Shown piece by piece: positions 7,580 through 14,913 of a stretch of DNA of 64,000 nt. The translations under genes and the position numbers were made by a program. The notes under the pieces are model-generated. The model ran no database searches, was not told where the DNA came from, and saw nothing but the letters and a program-made list of their open reading frames with translations. This DNA comes from Photobacterium profundum SS9 (GTDB lineage: Bacteria > Pseudomonadota > Gammaproteobacteria > Enterobacterales > Vibrionaceae), in contig NC_006371.1 of the NCBI RefSeq assembly GCF_000196255.1, positions 1,075,996-1,139,995 on the forward strand. Direction: 5' to 3'. Each line of letters begins with the position of its first letter. Within the stretch, counting starts at the first letter, position 1.

Positions 7580-7990
7580 TTATTTTTTAGAGTCTAGGAT
7601 AGTAAAACTATCTTTAAACGTAATCTCAGAAGCTATCCATTTATCTTTGGGTTTATAAAAATAAAACTCCCATACCAAGGCATGGTATTCATATTTTGCA
7701 ATTTCAACAACTCTAATTAAAGATGGCGATAGCTCATCATAATATATATTTTCGTTACCGATATATTCCCCGAAAGCATTAGGTGCAGCAGATAATTGTT
7801 GCTGCATAGTAATCAACATCTGTGTTTGGGTGCCTCTCATTTTCTTTTTCTCGAATAACTGAGTTGTAGCTCTTTCATAATCACCTTTTGAATAATCATT
7901 AAAAAAGCTGTTAACTTGTTCTTTCGGCGTCCCATCATATGCCCAGCAACTCACAGAAAATAGAGTTATTAACAATATAATCACCTTCAA
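7580..7990 (-). CDS. Unknown exported protein, cargo candidate in the structural cluster
   Basis: 136 residues from a TTG start with AAAGG upstream. It begins with a signal peptide (MKVIILLITLFSVSCWA, with a Cys near the cleavage point that could also be a lipobox-like site). The mature part resembles small periplasmic proteins that adopt an NTF2- or DUF4878-like fold (NSFFNDYSKGDYERATTQLF...); this is a guess. It is AT-rich, has its own AT-rich upstream region with a TATTAT-type hexamer, and lies between the packaging ATPase and capsid genes. The decayed sister copy has only about 170 bp of unrelated sequence in this place. Confidence 0.7.
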   Translation of the reverse strand: MKVIILLITLFSVSCWAYDGTPKEQVNSFFNDYSKGDYERATTQLFEKKKMRGTQTQMLITMQQQLSAAPNAFGEYIGNENIYYDELSPSLIRVVEIAKYEYHALVWEFYFYKPKDKWIASEITFKDSFTILDSKK

Positions 7991-8107
7991 AATCTTTACC
8001 TTTTAGTCCGTTACGGTGAAAATTAATTTAGACATAATATCGTATAATAACAGTGGTTTAAATGGGAATATTCATGCGACACATACCTATACTTATAAAT
8101 TAAAGAA

Positions 8108-8773
8108 TTACCAATGAATCACTCCTTTCTTCCACTGTTTCCCATCTTGTAATATGTATTCAAGTTTCGCTAGGGGAATAACTTCACTAGCGGGAATTCC
8201 TGTTTTACGTTGTATGTAATGCGCACTATCATCGGCTTTTTGCATCATCACACACGCATACTGACAGTTATCAATGATCGTCTTTGATACTTCTTGTCCA
8301 CGCTGAAACATGTTGATGGTGTGAATGTTGTACTTACGCCCTAGCCTTAACAGCTTGCCATGATAACCCGTAGCTTTGCCCGTGGTGTGGCTATGCTCGG
8401 CAACTTCTTCACAAATCACCTTTAAGGGTTTGGCATGTTTACCATCACCAACACCCCATGCAATAGAGCAGAAACGGTCAAAGTCTTCTTCGGTGGTTTC
8501 TCGTTTTGGGTAATACGCAATTTTAAACCCTTGCTTGGTTTTACGGCCTGCAATAACGGCAACCGCAAAGTCACGAAGATTGGAATAACTACGAACTACC
8601 CGACCCGCGAGTTTGCCTTGGTAATCATTCAAGGGATCAAAGATAATCACTTGGTCGGTTGGATTAACAAATAGCTTTTTGGCTGCGGAGGTTTTCCCGC
8701 AGCCAGACATGCCAACCGCATACGCATGATGATTATCTAGCATATTGTTTTGGTTAACAGGTTGGAGTTTCAA
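8108..8773 (-). CDS. Genome packaging ATPase (FtsK/HerA type, PM2 P9-like)
   Basis: 221 residues from a TTG start at 8773. That start overlaps the stop of the preceding gene (TTGA) and follows a strong AAGGAGG, so it is preferred to the ATG at 8743. Walker A is GMSGCGKT (residues 21-28) and Walker B is LKVICEE (117-123), both typical of the A32-like packaging ATPases of membrane-containing tailless viruses. The enzyme would pump genomic DNA into the preformed capsid. Length is close to PM2 P9. A C-terminal fragment is present in the decayed copy at 14,160-14,320. Confidence 0.87.
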   Translation of the reverse strand: MKLQPVNQNNMLDNHHAYAVGMSGCGKTSAAKKLFVNPTDQVIIFDPLNDYQGKLAGRVVRSYSNLRDFAVAVIAGRKTKQGFKIAYYPKRETTEEDFDRFCSIAWGVGDGKHAKPLKVICEEVAEHSHTTGKATGYHGKLLRLGRKYNIHTINMFQRGQEVSKTIIDNCQYACVMMQKADDSAHYIQRKTGIPASEVIPLAKLEYILQDGKQWKKGVIHW

Positions 8774-9243
8774 GCCGCCTCCTTATCATTATTATCGTCA
8801 TTCGCTGCTGCTTTTGATTTTATATCTTCAAGCTTTAATTTCCTGACTTGCATCATGCTGCTAAAGCCTAATAAACCAATCGCAAACAATGCCATGATTT
8901 CATCCATATACGGTTCTAACCATGGCGGTGGTTTACCCCCGTACTTCACAATCAAGGGCGCAACCTTATAGGCTACGTTTTCGGCTTGGTCTGCATCAAA
9001 TTTAAAGTCTTTATGAGCAATCATTTTAAGTGTCGATTCAGTCGCCATTAACCCCATGAACACAATGCCAGCCGCCGCTTCAATGGACATGCTTTCTGGT
9101 TCATCTTTCGGTTTAACGTCAGTTTGGGTCGGGTCAAAATCAACATCATCATTGAAGCTGTTAGCAAAGCGTTTTTCATCATCTTCGGAATGATGCTCAA
9201 TCTGTTCGGTTTTTTCTGGCTTGATTGGGTCTTCGAGTTCCAT
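8770..9243 (-). CDS. Phage membrane protein of unknown function
   Basis: 157 residues: an acidic, disordered first 48 residues (rich in E, D, K, P), two hydrophobic segments (about 53-72, IEAAAGIVFMGLMATES; and 112-128, EIMALFAIGLLGFSSM), and a charged C-terminal helix ending NDDNNDKEAA. It is translationally coupled to the packaging ATPase that follows (overlapping TGA/TTG). It may anchor the packaging enzyme to the internal membrane, an idea based on coupling and topology only. Confidence 0.7.
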   Translation of the reverse strand: MELEDPIKPEKTEQIEHHSEDDEKRFANSFNDDVDFDPTQTDVKPKDEPESMSIEAAAGIVFMGLMATESTLKMIAHKDFKFDADQAENVAYKVAPLIVKYGGKPPPWLEPYMDEIMALFAIGLLGFSSMMQVRKLKLEDIKSKAAANDDNNDKEAA

Positions 9244-9267
9244 GCTGTTACCTATAGGTTTATTGGG

Positions 9268-9759
9268 TTAGTTGAATTTAACGATTGCACCGCCAGTAAG
9301 CCCGCCAAGGACAATGCCGCAAAGCACAGCACCCCAACCAATACGTTTTTTTTGCGGTTCGATTTCGGTTTGATTATCGGTTGTGGTTTGGTTGTTTTTT
9401 GAGCCTGCAAGGCAGGTGGTTGCTGGCTTTTCTGGTTTAACGATTGGGCTTGTATTACCTCCGATTTCACTGCTTGTTTCTGTTGGTGCTTGCGATGTTT
9501 CTTCAATGATGCTGGATTCTTCTGGTTGCGCTTGCTCACTGGCGATTAGCTCCGCTTTGGTTACATAGAATTGATTGAATACACGTTGAACTGGATCACC
9601 GGTGCGTTGGTCGGTTCCGCATTGATCACACATTGAATATAGGAATTTTGAACGTTTACCCCGCGAACGGTGCAAGGTACGCACATCACCACATTCACAA
9701 CGTTGACCGCCAACTGTCGGATTTATTGAGGCGCGTGTTGGCCATCCGTTGTTATCCAT
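9268..9759 (-). CDS. Phage protein with N-terminal zinc ribbon and C-terminal membrane anchor
   Basis: 163 residues. Residues 20-50 hold CECG and CDQC pairs (a zinc-ribbon layout), followed by a long Ser/Thr/Glu/Pro-rich linker and a C-terminal membrane helix (WGAVLCGIVLGGLTGGAIV). The start overlaps the end of the 58-residue gene. A zinc-binding head on a membrane-tethered stalk could hold nucleic acid near the membrane during replication or packaging (inference). A long overlapping ORF in another frame (9252-9539) is a shadow caused by the low-complexity linker. Confidence 0.7.
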   Translation of the reverse strand: MDNNGWPTRASINPTVGGQRCECGDVRTLHRSRGKRSKFLYSMCDQCGTDQRTGDPVQRVFNQFYVTKAELIASEQAQPEESSIIEETSQAPTETSSEIGGNTSPIVKPEKPATTCLAGSKNNQTTTDNQTEIEPQKKRIGWGAVLCGIVLGGLTGGAIVKFN

Positions 9760-9928
9760 TTAAATGCCCTCCACTGCGTTGCTCTAATTCAGCCAATTTC
9801 TGATTAACGCCATTCATCCAAACCAACACCAAACGCAATGGCGCGATCAGCTTTGAGGCGAACATACTACCTTTGGCTTTTTTCACTTCTTCTTCTAGTT
9901 CTAACGTGATCCCTTTCAATTTATTCAT
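9752..9928 (-). CDS. 58-residue phage protein, helical
   Basis: A micro-gene between the replication initiator and the zinc-ribbon protein; its stop (TAA, 9752-9754) lies inside the first codons of the next gene. It has a charged helix (LKGITLELEEEVKKAKG), a hydrophobic middle (LIAPLRLVLVWM) and a helical end. There is no known family. Coupling to the following start and conserved coding spacing support it as real. Confidence 0.6.
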   Translation of the reverse strand: MNKLKGITLELEEEVKKAKGSMFASKLIAPLRLVLVWMNGVNQKLAELEQRSGGHLNG

Positions 9929-9942
9929 GGTTACAGTTTCCT

Positions 9943-11658
9943 TTATGCGGCTAGGGCTTGGGTTTCATACTGTTCACGGATTAGCATTGATTTGGCTAAT
10001 TCCGCTTCGTTATCGGTTTCATTTGGCACTAATGGATCATTAAGAACGCTTTGCCAATAAGCGCGTTTTTCTTTGAATCGTTCGTACTTGCTTGCATATT
10101 CAATACGGGCTAACTGTTTGGCTTCATTGACAGTTTGGCGGTAGGAATCATCATCAGATTTAGATTCCATTGACCAGCCACGCGCACCCGCCGCCCAAAG
10201 CAGAAAATCAAAGGCTTTTTCTTCGGCTTGTTCGCCATCGAAGGACGCGCAATAAATGTTTTTTGTCGAGGCATATACACCACGGCTTTTGAGTTGATCA
10301 CGACTTGCCCGCATTTGGTGCTCAATTTTCGCTAGCCTTGCACTTAACCGTTGTTGTACTTCTTTCGGCTTTTTGGCTTGTTTCGCTATCGCTTTAGCCT
10401 TGATAGTTTGGTCATGTTTCTTTTGAAGACGTCGAATAAAACGGTCAATCGGCTTGCGCCATTGCTCTAGCTTGTAGCCTAATTCTTTAATGATCGCCGC
10501 CATGTTTCCCGCTTCAAAACTGGCTAAACAATCCCAACCAGGGGCGCGACTGCAACGGGCAATGTTATAGCGATTACCTTTAATTAAACCTTGATTGGCA
10601 TTTCCTCCTTTGGCTGCATACCCCACGGCTTTTATGATGTAAGAGCCCGCGGCTTGGGTGTGTCTAATTTTTTCTAGCTTGGCGAACCCATGCCCCCAAA
10701 TGTTTTCGATACGTGATGCCCATGCCTCAAAATATTCACGTTCAACAGTCCATTGCAGCAAGATATGAACATGCGGATTCGGTTCACCGTCGTCATTGGC
10801 TGGACATTCCGCCACCCAAATATAGTGAAAGGGTTTTTCTATTGGCTCTAATTCAAACGGTTCGCTATTGGTATCAATGCCATGCCAACCGCGCTGGTAC
10901 ATCTTTTTGATGCCATCCAGAAAACGGGATACCTCTTTGCCAATGGTGGTTTCGCCAGAAAATATTTTTTCACGCTGTTCGGACGAAAATGTCGGGGTTA
11001 GAAAGGTGGTAAAGCCATCATGACACGCTGCGACATACGCCCCCGATTCGAAAATCTTGGTAACAACGCGTTGGGTCAGTTTTTCGGTGTAGCGTTCGCC
11101 CGATTGTGCCTCGGGTGCGGCACTTGGTCGGGTTTGGGTGTGGTGCAAAACACGATATTGATTTGACCAATTACGATTCATCAATCTAACTGTGGATAAC
11201 GGCTTAGTTTCATTGGTCTCTGCTAGCTCGTACAAGGTGTCATGATTGTAGAAAGCCTCGGTACTCGATAGAACCGTATCGCCCCGCTGTAGCTTGCGTT
11301 CTTGTCTCAGAATACGGTCTAACGCGGCTTGTTGTGGGTGTGTCGGACTTTTGCGCCCTTGGACAAGCCTATTGTTTTCGTCACTTCGTGCCGCCGCTTC
11401 GCGGAGATGTTTTGCGTTATATCTTGGCAAAGAAGCGGTATGCGCTTTTTGTTTATTGGCAAAAAAAGCAGTGTCGCGATTAACGCGATTTAATTCCCAA
11501 ACGGCATTAACATCAAGGGGTAGATTCACCCCTTCAAGTTGTGGACCACAAAAATGGAATCCTAAAAAACCGCTATCATAAGCGGCTTGGTTATTTTTCG
11601 TTTTATCTGCTGGCTGAACAGCGCCAGCCACATAGAGAAAATCATTAAGAGGCAACAT
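9943..11658 (-). CDS. Rolling-circle replication initiator (HUH endonuclease, PM2 P12/phiX174 gpA type)
   Basis: About 571 residues from the ATG at 11,658, chosen because GGAGGTG lies seven bases upstream. The three HUH motifs are visible in order: FLTPTF (near 219-224), PHVHILLQW (near 295-303) and SYIIKAVGYAAKGG (near 339-352), which contains two tyrosines spaced as in superfamily I Rep proteins with paired catalytic tyrosines. The protein would nick the origin and stay bound to the 5' end to drive rolling-circle replication of a circular dsDNA genome. It is the largest prophage gene and lies in the early unit. Length is slightly below the 634 residues of PM2 P12. Confidence 0.88.
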   Translation of the reverse strand: MLPLNDFLYVAGAVQPADKTKNNQAAYDSGFLGFHFCGPQLEGVNLPLDVNAVWELNRVNRDTAFFANKQKAHTASLPRYNAKHLREAAARSDENNRLVQGRKSPTHPQQAALDRILRQERKLQRGDTVLSSTEAFYNHDTLYELAETNETKPLSTVRLMNRNWSNQYRVLHHTQTRPSAAPEAQSGERYTEKLTQRVVTKIFESGAYVAACHDGFTTFLTPTFSSEQREKIFSGETTIGKEVSRFLDGIKKMYQRGWHGIDTNSEPFELEPIEKPFHYIWVAECPANDDGEPNPHVHILLQWTVEREYFEAWASRIENIWGHGFAKLEKIRHTQAAGSYIIKAVGYAAKGGNANQGLIKGNRYNIARCSRAPGWDCLASFEAGNMAAIIKELGYKLEQWRKPIDRFIRRLQKKHDQTIKAKAIAKQAKKPKEVQQRLSARLAKIEHQMRASRDQLKSRGVYASTKNIYCASFDGEQAEEKAFDFLLWAAGARGWSMESKSDDDSYRQTVNEAKQLARIEYASKYERFKEKRAYWQSVLNDPLVPNETDNEAELAKSMLIREQYETQALAA

Positions 11659-11812
11659 TAGCAATCACCTCCGTTAATTCTTTTCGAGTCTCTTTTATAT
11701 CAGCCATAAATTGAATGGCTATACGGCGTTTGCCCGCTAATCGATAACTCCGCGCCAGCGCAATGCTGGCACGAATGTCATTTTTCAACAGCTGATAAAG
11801 GGTACTGTTCAT
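11645..11812 (-). CDS. 55-residue basic phage protein
   Basis: Starts at an ATGA overlap with the 96-residue gene and runs 14 bases into the replication gene. It is basic and helical (NDIRASIALARSYRLAGKRR). It may be a small DNA-binding or regulatory protein; no family was recognised. Coupling on both sides makes it a real gene rather than chance. Confidence 0.6.
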   Translation of the reverse strand: MNSTLYQLLKNDIRASIALARSYRLAGKRRIAIQFMADIKETRKELTEVIANVAS

Positions 11813-12102
11813 CACAAGCCACCCATTACATCGACGGCGACAATAAAAGCCTGATAGATACGACGAAATTCCGCAGCATCATTTAAGAAAAACGCGACAT
11901 CTTCATGATCGCCATTGAGGCGATTTTCACGTGCAATCATTAGAGAGCGCTTACATTCACGATAAGCATGGTTTGCCATGTATTCAGCCGTTACTGATTT
12001 GTTCAACGGGATCGCAACTTCATGTAATGGCATTGAAGAAACCGCCGCCCCCGAAGGGGCTTTAGTCACTTGCTTAGGGATTCTGTGATTTAATTGATTC
12101 AT
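11812..12102 (-). CDS. Early phage protein, unknown
   Basis: 96 residues, predicted helical in the second half (YMANHAYRECKRSLMIARENRLNGDHEDVAFFLNDAAEFRRIYQAF pattern in short pieces). The start overlaps the stop of the 58-residue gene (ATGA) and the stop overlaps the next start. Position as second gene of the early unit suggests a replication or regulatory role. No recognised domain. Confidence 0.65.
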   Translation of the reverse strand: MNQLNHRIPKQVTKAPSGAAVSSMPLHEVAIPLNKSVTAEYMANHAYRECKRSLMIARENRLNGDHEDVAFFLNDAAEFRRIYQAFIVAVDVMGGL

Positions 12103-12275
12103 AGCGCACCGCCTTTCGTCATTACTGCGCGGCGTGCTTGGACTTGAAAAGTACGGCTGTAACGGTAATCGCTACATCCTAGAGGCATGACATTTACTTT
12201 TTCCTTGATGGGTTTATTAATGCGATGTTGTTTCAATTCCGTTTGTAATTGTTTTATATGTTCTAGTGGTGTCAT
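12099..12275 (-). CDS. First gene of the early unit, small basic protein
   Basis: 58 residues from the ATG at 12,275. An upstream in-frame start at 12,326 would lie in the promoter region and is less likely. It is basic, with MTPLEHIKQLQTELKQHRI and a C-terminal stretch YRYSRTFQVQARRAV. It is the first gene read leftward from the divergent control region. Function unknown; a DNA-binding regulator of the late genes (as P15-like small proteins in PM2) is possible. Confidence 0.55.
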   Translation of the reverse strand: MTPLEHIKQLQTELKQHRINKPIKEKVNVMPLGCSDYRYSRTFQVQARRAVMTKGGAL

Positions 12276-12416
12276 GTCCGTATCCCCATACAAGAAAGTA
12301 ATGATTCTTGTACTATTGGATAGCAAAACGATTTTTCTAGCAACATAGTGTTTCGATGGGAATGATCATTTTGATCGTCTATTATTTAACAACTTAGCGG
12401 AAAAAACGGTATTGAA
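12276..12416. promoter_or_regulatory. Divergent control region between early unit and repressor
   Basis: About 140 bp separating the leftward early genes from the rightward HTH gene. It contains an inverted repeat GATCA-TTT-TGATC at 12,364-12,376 that could be a repressor operator, and AT-rich hexamers on both strands (for example TACTAT and TATTATT). Layout is that of a lysis-lysogeny switch. Operator and promoter positions are inferred. Confidence 0.55.
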
Positions 12417-12680
12417 ATGACTTACACAATTGAATTATTGAACATGGTCAAAGCCAAGTATGATCTGGCTTCTGATTACCAACTCTCAAAGAAGTTGGGT
12501 GTAAGTACATCACGTGTGAGCAACTGGATGAAAGAAAAGTCTTCAATGGATTGGGATATGGCCTTTCAGGTCGCAGATCTATTAGGAATGGACGATCAAA
12601 AAGTTGTCTACGGCCTTCTTGAAGATAAGTACGAAAATCCCCGCCTTATCAACGTATTATCTGAAGGCCGAACAGCCTAA
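12417..12680 (+). CDS. Phage HTH repressor
   Basis: 87 residues with a helix-turn-helix (about residues 20-40, YQLSKKLGVSTSRVSNWMKE) followed by WDMAFQVADLLGMDD, a pattern shared by small XRE/DUF3693-like phage regulators. It is the only rightward gene of the prophage and faces the early unit across a 140 bp control region, the expected place of a lysogeny repressor. There is no peptidase domain, so induction would not use LexA-type self-cleavage. Shine-Dalgarno is weak. Confidence 0.8.
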   Translation: MTYTIELLNMVKAKYDLASDYQLSKKLGVSTSRVSNWMKEKSSMDWDMAFQVADLLGMDDQKVVYGLLEDKYENPRLINVLSEGRTA

Positions 12681-12685
12681 AGTGC

Positions 12686-12713
12686 TTTTACCCGATGGTA
12701 CATAATGCGCACT
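12686..12713 (-). other. dif-like XerC/XerD site, candidate prophage attachment site
   Basis: Read on the minus strand, the site has AGTGCGCATTA (identical to the XerC arm of the Vibrio cholerae chromosome 1 dif site as I remember it), the six-base centre TGTACC (first four bases shared) and a degenerate XerD arm ATCGGGTAAAA (6 of 11 positions). It lies just beyond the repressor stop and just before an IS remnant, which is where the prophage edge would be. Phages that use host XerCD often carry one good and one poor arm. Confidence 0.7.
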
Positions 12714-13565
12714 GGGCTTGTTAGAACCATTTAGAAGTGTCATGTTTGAGCCAGTTAGAAATGTCATGTTGAACTAACTTCAAAGCACCATTTACTTAAT
12801 GTATGCTCTGGAGCCAATGAGATGTTGTTAATCATGACTGATGATGAACAGCTACGAATAAAACTGATCCAAGATATTTGCGATAAACGTATCACTGGCG
12901 TTGAGGCTGCTCGTATTCTTCGTTTGAGTAGCCGACAAGTTTATCGTTTGGTTAAGCGCTTTATGATGTTGGGCTCTGGTGGTTTACTGTCACTCAAACG
13001 TGGTCGTCCCAGTAATCATCGTCATGATGAAAGATTAAAATTACGGACATTAGCCATCATCCATGAGTACTACATCGATTTTGGACCCACGCTTGCTCAT
13101 GAGAAATTGGCTGAGGTTCATGACGTTCATATCTCGTTAGAAACTTTGTGCCAACAGCTCACAAGCCAAAGGTCGCGTTGAGCGCGCGAACAAAACGTTA
13201 CAGGATCGCCTCGTCAAAGAAATGCGCCTACAAGGCATTGATACAATTGAACAAGCTAATGTCTGACTCCCCGACTTTATCGCTGATTTCAACCGACGCT
13301 TTGCCAAACCAGCCTGCTACCCCAAAGACATGCACCGTACCGTCAGAGAAACACCTGAAGATTTGGACAATATCTTCGCCTGGCAAGAGCCGCGTAAGCT
13401 GTCTAAATCACTGACATTCCAGTACGACAAGGTGATTTATTTAATTGACCCAACAGAAGAAAATCAGCGTTTGATCAATCAAGTGGTCAACGTTATCGAC
13501 CAGCCAGATGGCACCATAGCCATTCAATACGGTCATCGAACGTTGGAATTTAAAATCTTCGATAG
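12712..13565 (+). mobile_element. ISNCY-type insertion sequence remnant
   Basis: Begins beside the dif-like site with repeated motifs of the element's left end (TTAGAAGTGTCATG and TTAGAAATGTCATG) and carries a broken transposase. The right end is missing; its coding sequence runs straight into the decayed prophage copy at about 13,565. Exact borders are approximate. Confidence 0.7.
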
Positions 13566-13566
13566 T
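12822..13566 (+). pseudogene. ISNCY-type transposase, deleted and truncated
   Basis: The N-terminal part (12,822-13,151) has two HTH motifs (TGVEAARILRLSSRQVYRLVKR, given here as positions 27-48, and a RGRPSN segment). The catalytic middle is deleted. After the deletion the frame changes and a typical C-terminal part resumes (KGRVERANKTLQDRLVKEM), broken by a TGA at 13,264 where a TGG is expected (NVWLPDF), and continuing to LEFKIFDSL. The end is lost at the junction with prophage sequence. This copy cannot be active. Confidence 0.8.
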
Positions 13567-13569
13567 TTG

Positions 13570-13754
13570 CTGACACCCATCCATTCACTGACCATGTTGG
13601 CGTAATGGTCGGTTTCGTTTTCATGGCTTGGTGCAAAGGTATGCACAATACTGAGTATGGTATTGATACCACAACGTTGATAGCTACGGGCGGCAGTGTT
13701 TAACATGCAATCGGCACCAAAACTGTAACGGATAAAAACGTGCTTAAGAGCCAA
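13570..13754 (-). pseudogene. Fusion remnant of capsid and lysozyme genes
   Basis: One leftward reading frame joins capsid sequence (FIRYSFGADCMLNTAARS) to lysozyme sequence (YQRCGINTILSIVHTFAP, then MVSEWMGVS). The two parts are over 4 kb apart in the intact prophage. The joint lies at a shared CTACG, as expected for a deletion between short direct repeats. The upstream end joins the spacer before the capsid gene at a shared ATAAA. It is an accidental fusion, not a functional gene. Confidence 0.85.
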
Positions 13755-13849
13755 TAGGAAAACAGGTGATTTGGTTTTAAGGCAAACATAAAAAAGCCCG
13801 CGACCTATAAGTTTACGGACTTTAAATAATTTGGTCTAACACACAGGAT

Positions 13850-13981
13850 TTAATGTAGAACTGGCTCAATGACAATAACACCACAAATACATGTAACGAT
13901 CTCCCGATCCTCATCAACTAAAAAGTTTTCGTCTTGCCCACACTCGGGACAAGGTTTAAGCTCAATTTTAATACCATACAT
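13850..13981 (-). CDS. 43-residue zinc-ribbon protein, second copy
   Basis: Intact homologue of the gene at 7301-7432: the same length, the same start MYGIKIE/MYDIKIE, and both cysteine pairs (CPECGQ, CICG) kept. It survives inside an otherwise shredded prophage copy. The neighbouring terminator hairpin is mutated, and the ribosome site upstream is poor, so expression is uncertain. Confidence 0.55.
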   Translation of the reverse strand: MYGIKIELKPCPECGQDENFLVDEDREIVTCICGVIVIEPVLH

Positions 13982-14159
13982 ACCGAATCCTTAATTAGCG
14001 ATACTAGAAAAACTTAATAAACACGCTGCTGTTGCTATCGATGTAACTAATCACACAACCATACAGTTCACCATACTATATATTGATATCCTCTCATAAG
14101 AAGGCAGTAATTGACAATAAACATATCATCTGTTTTTAAGTTAGTAGTTGAATATACAT

Positions 14160-14320
14160 ATACTTTTACCAACGCATAATTCCTTTCTTCCACTCTTTAC
14201 CATCCTGCAGAATGTATTCGAAATTTTCCAATTGCACAATTTCATTCGCTGGAATATCGGTTTTACGCTGTAGGTACATTGCACTGTCGTCAGTATTTTG
14301 CATCATCTCACACGCAGAAA
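14160..14320 (-). pseudogene. Packaging ATPase C-terminal fragment
   Basis: The minus strand reads like the last 50 residues of the ATPase at 8108-8773 (ADDSA-YxQRKT-IPA-E, then LQDGKxWKKGxI-W), with substitutions. No Walker motifs remain. The fragment ends just before the toxin-antitoxin operator. Confidence 0.8.
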
Positions 14321-14322
14321 CA

Positions 14323-14344
14323 GTTGTACTCATTACTGTACAAC
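14323..14344 (+). promoter_or_regulatory. YefM/YoeB operator
   Basis: Inverted repeat GTTGTAC-N8-GTACAAC, 41 bp before the antitoxin start. The GTAC/TGTACA core is the element that YefM recognises in Escherichia coli. Autorepression by the antitoxin and the toxin-antitoxin complex is expected from the family. Confidence 0.7.
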
Positions 14345-14384
14345 TATATACTATTCTTAAATAAACACAGCAAAGGCGAACTAA

Positions 14385-14657
14385 ATGGAAATCTACACTT
14401 ACTCAGAAGCTCGACAAAACCTGAAGTCTGTAATGGATAAAGTTGAATCAAACTGTGAAGAAGCACTCATTCATCGTCGTGACGGTGAGAATATGGTTCT
14501 AATGAGCGAGTCACAATACAACGGCTGGGTTGAGACAATGAGAATTTACTCTAACCCTGCTCAACGCAAGCACATTGAAGAGTCTATCGAGCAATTCAAA
14601 TCTGGTGATGTAAGTGTCTTCTCGCTTGAAGAACTTGAGCGATTATCTAATGACTAG
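14385..14657 (+). CDS. yefM: YefM/Phd-family antitoxin
   Basis: 90 residues. The N-terminal Phd/YefM fold is visible (IYTYSEARQNLKSVMDKV, then HRRDGENMVLMSESQYNGW). The C-terminal tail that wraps the toxin is acidic (EQFKSGDVSVFSLEELERL). It represses its own operon through the palindrome upstream and neutralises the RNase toxin encoded next. Genes overlap by eight bases. Location immediately next to prophage debris is typical of mobile addiction modules. Confidence 0.9.
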   Translation: MEIYTYSEARQNLKSVMDKVESNCEEALIHRRDGENMVLMSESQYNGWVETMRIYSNPAQRKHIEESIEQFKSGDVSVFSLEELERLSND

Positions 14658-14913
14658 GCTTATAGCATTCAGTGTCAAATCACTTGCTGACTATAACGAA
14701 TGGGCGTTAATGGACAAAAAGGTGTTCAAGCGCATTGGTAAGCTAATTGTATCTATCCTTCGCGACCCATACCAAGGAGAAGGAAAGCCTGAACCACTCA
14801 AACACAATCTTTCTGGTTATTGGTCGCGTCGAATAACGCAAGAGCACAGGTTGGTTTACCAAGTAACCGAAACCCACATAAACATAGTCTCGTGCAAAGA
14901 GCATTACAGTTAG
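14650..14913 (+). CDS. yoeB: YoeB/Txe-family ribosome-dependent mRNA interferase
   Basis: 87 residues, a typical YoeB length, starting at the ATG at 14,650 inside the antitoxin gene. Key residues are visible: KRIGKLIVSILRDPYQGEGKPEPLKHNLSGYWSRRI (shown only in part here as residues 29-64) and the C-terminal EHRLVYQV with the final HY pair of the active site (KEHYS). It cuts mRNA at the ribosomal A site when free of antitoxin. Confidence 0.92.
   Translation: MTRLIAFSVKSLADYNEWALMDKKVFKRIGKLIVSILRDPYQGEGKPEPLKHNLSGYWSRRITQEHRLVYQVTETHINIVSCKEHYS

Larger units (their letters stand above)
67..12713 (-). mobile_element. Tailless (corticovirus/autolykivirus-like) prophage, nearly complete
   Basis: About 12.6 kb of tightly packed, mostly leftward genes: a divergent HTH repressor at the right end, early genes with a HUH replication initiator, then a packaging ATPase, a double jelly-roll-type capsid protein, many one-helix membrane proteins, a membrane-anchored lysozyme and a holin-like protein. 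There are no tail, portal, terminase or integrase genes. This gene set and size match PM2-like marine phages that have an internal membrane. The right edge is placed at a dif-like site (12,686-12,713). The left edge is not certain and may lie before position 1. An IS630 element (4126-5233) interrupts the late genes. Confidence 0.85.
13566..14322 (-). mobile_element. Decayed second copy of a tailless prophage
   Basis: Pieces of the same gene order as the intact prophage, in the same orientation: lysozyme fragment (13,570-13,690), capsid fragment (13,690-13,740), the spacer after the 37-residue gene with its terminator hairpin (13,740-13,830), an intact zinc-ribbon gene (13,850-13,981) and the ATPase C-terminus (14,160-14,320). 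The nucleotide differences show a related but separate phage lineage. Everything between the pieces is deleted. Confidence 0.88.

Noticed and set aside
9252..9539. 95-codon ORF overlapping the zinc-ribbon phage gene
   Set aside because: Shadow frame created by low-complexity coding sequence; the coupled gene at 9268-9759 has the better start and zinc motifs.
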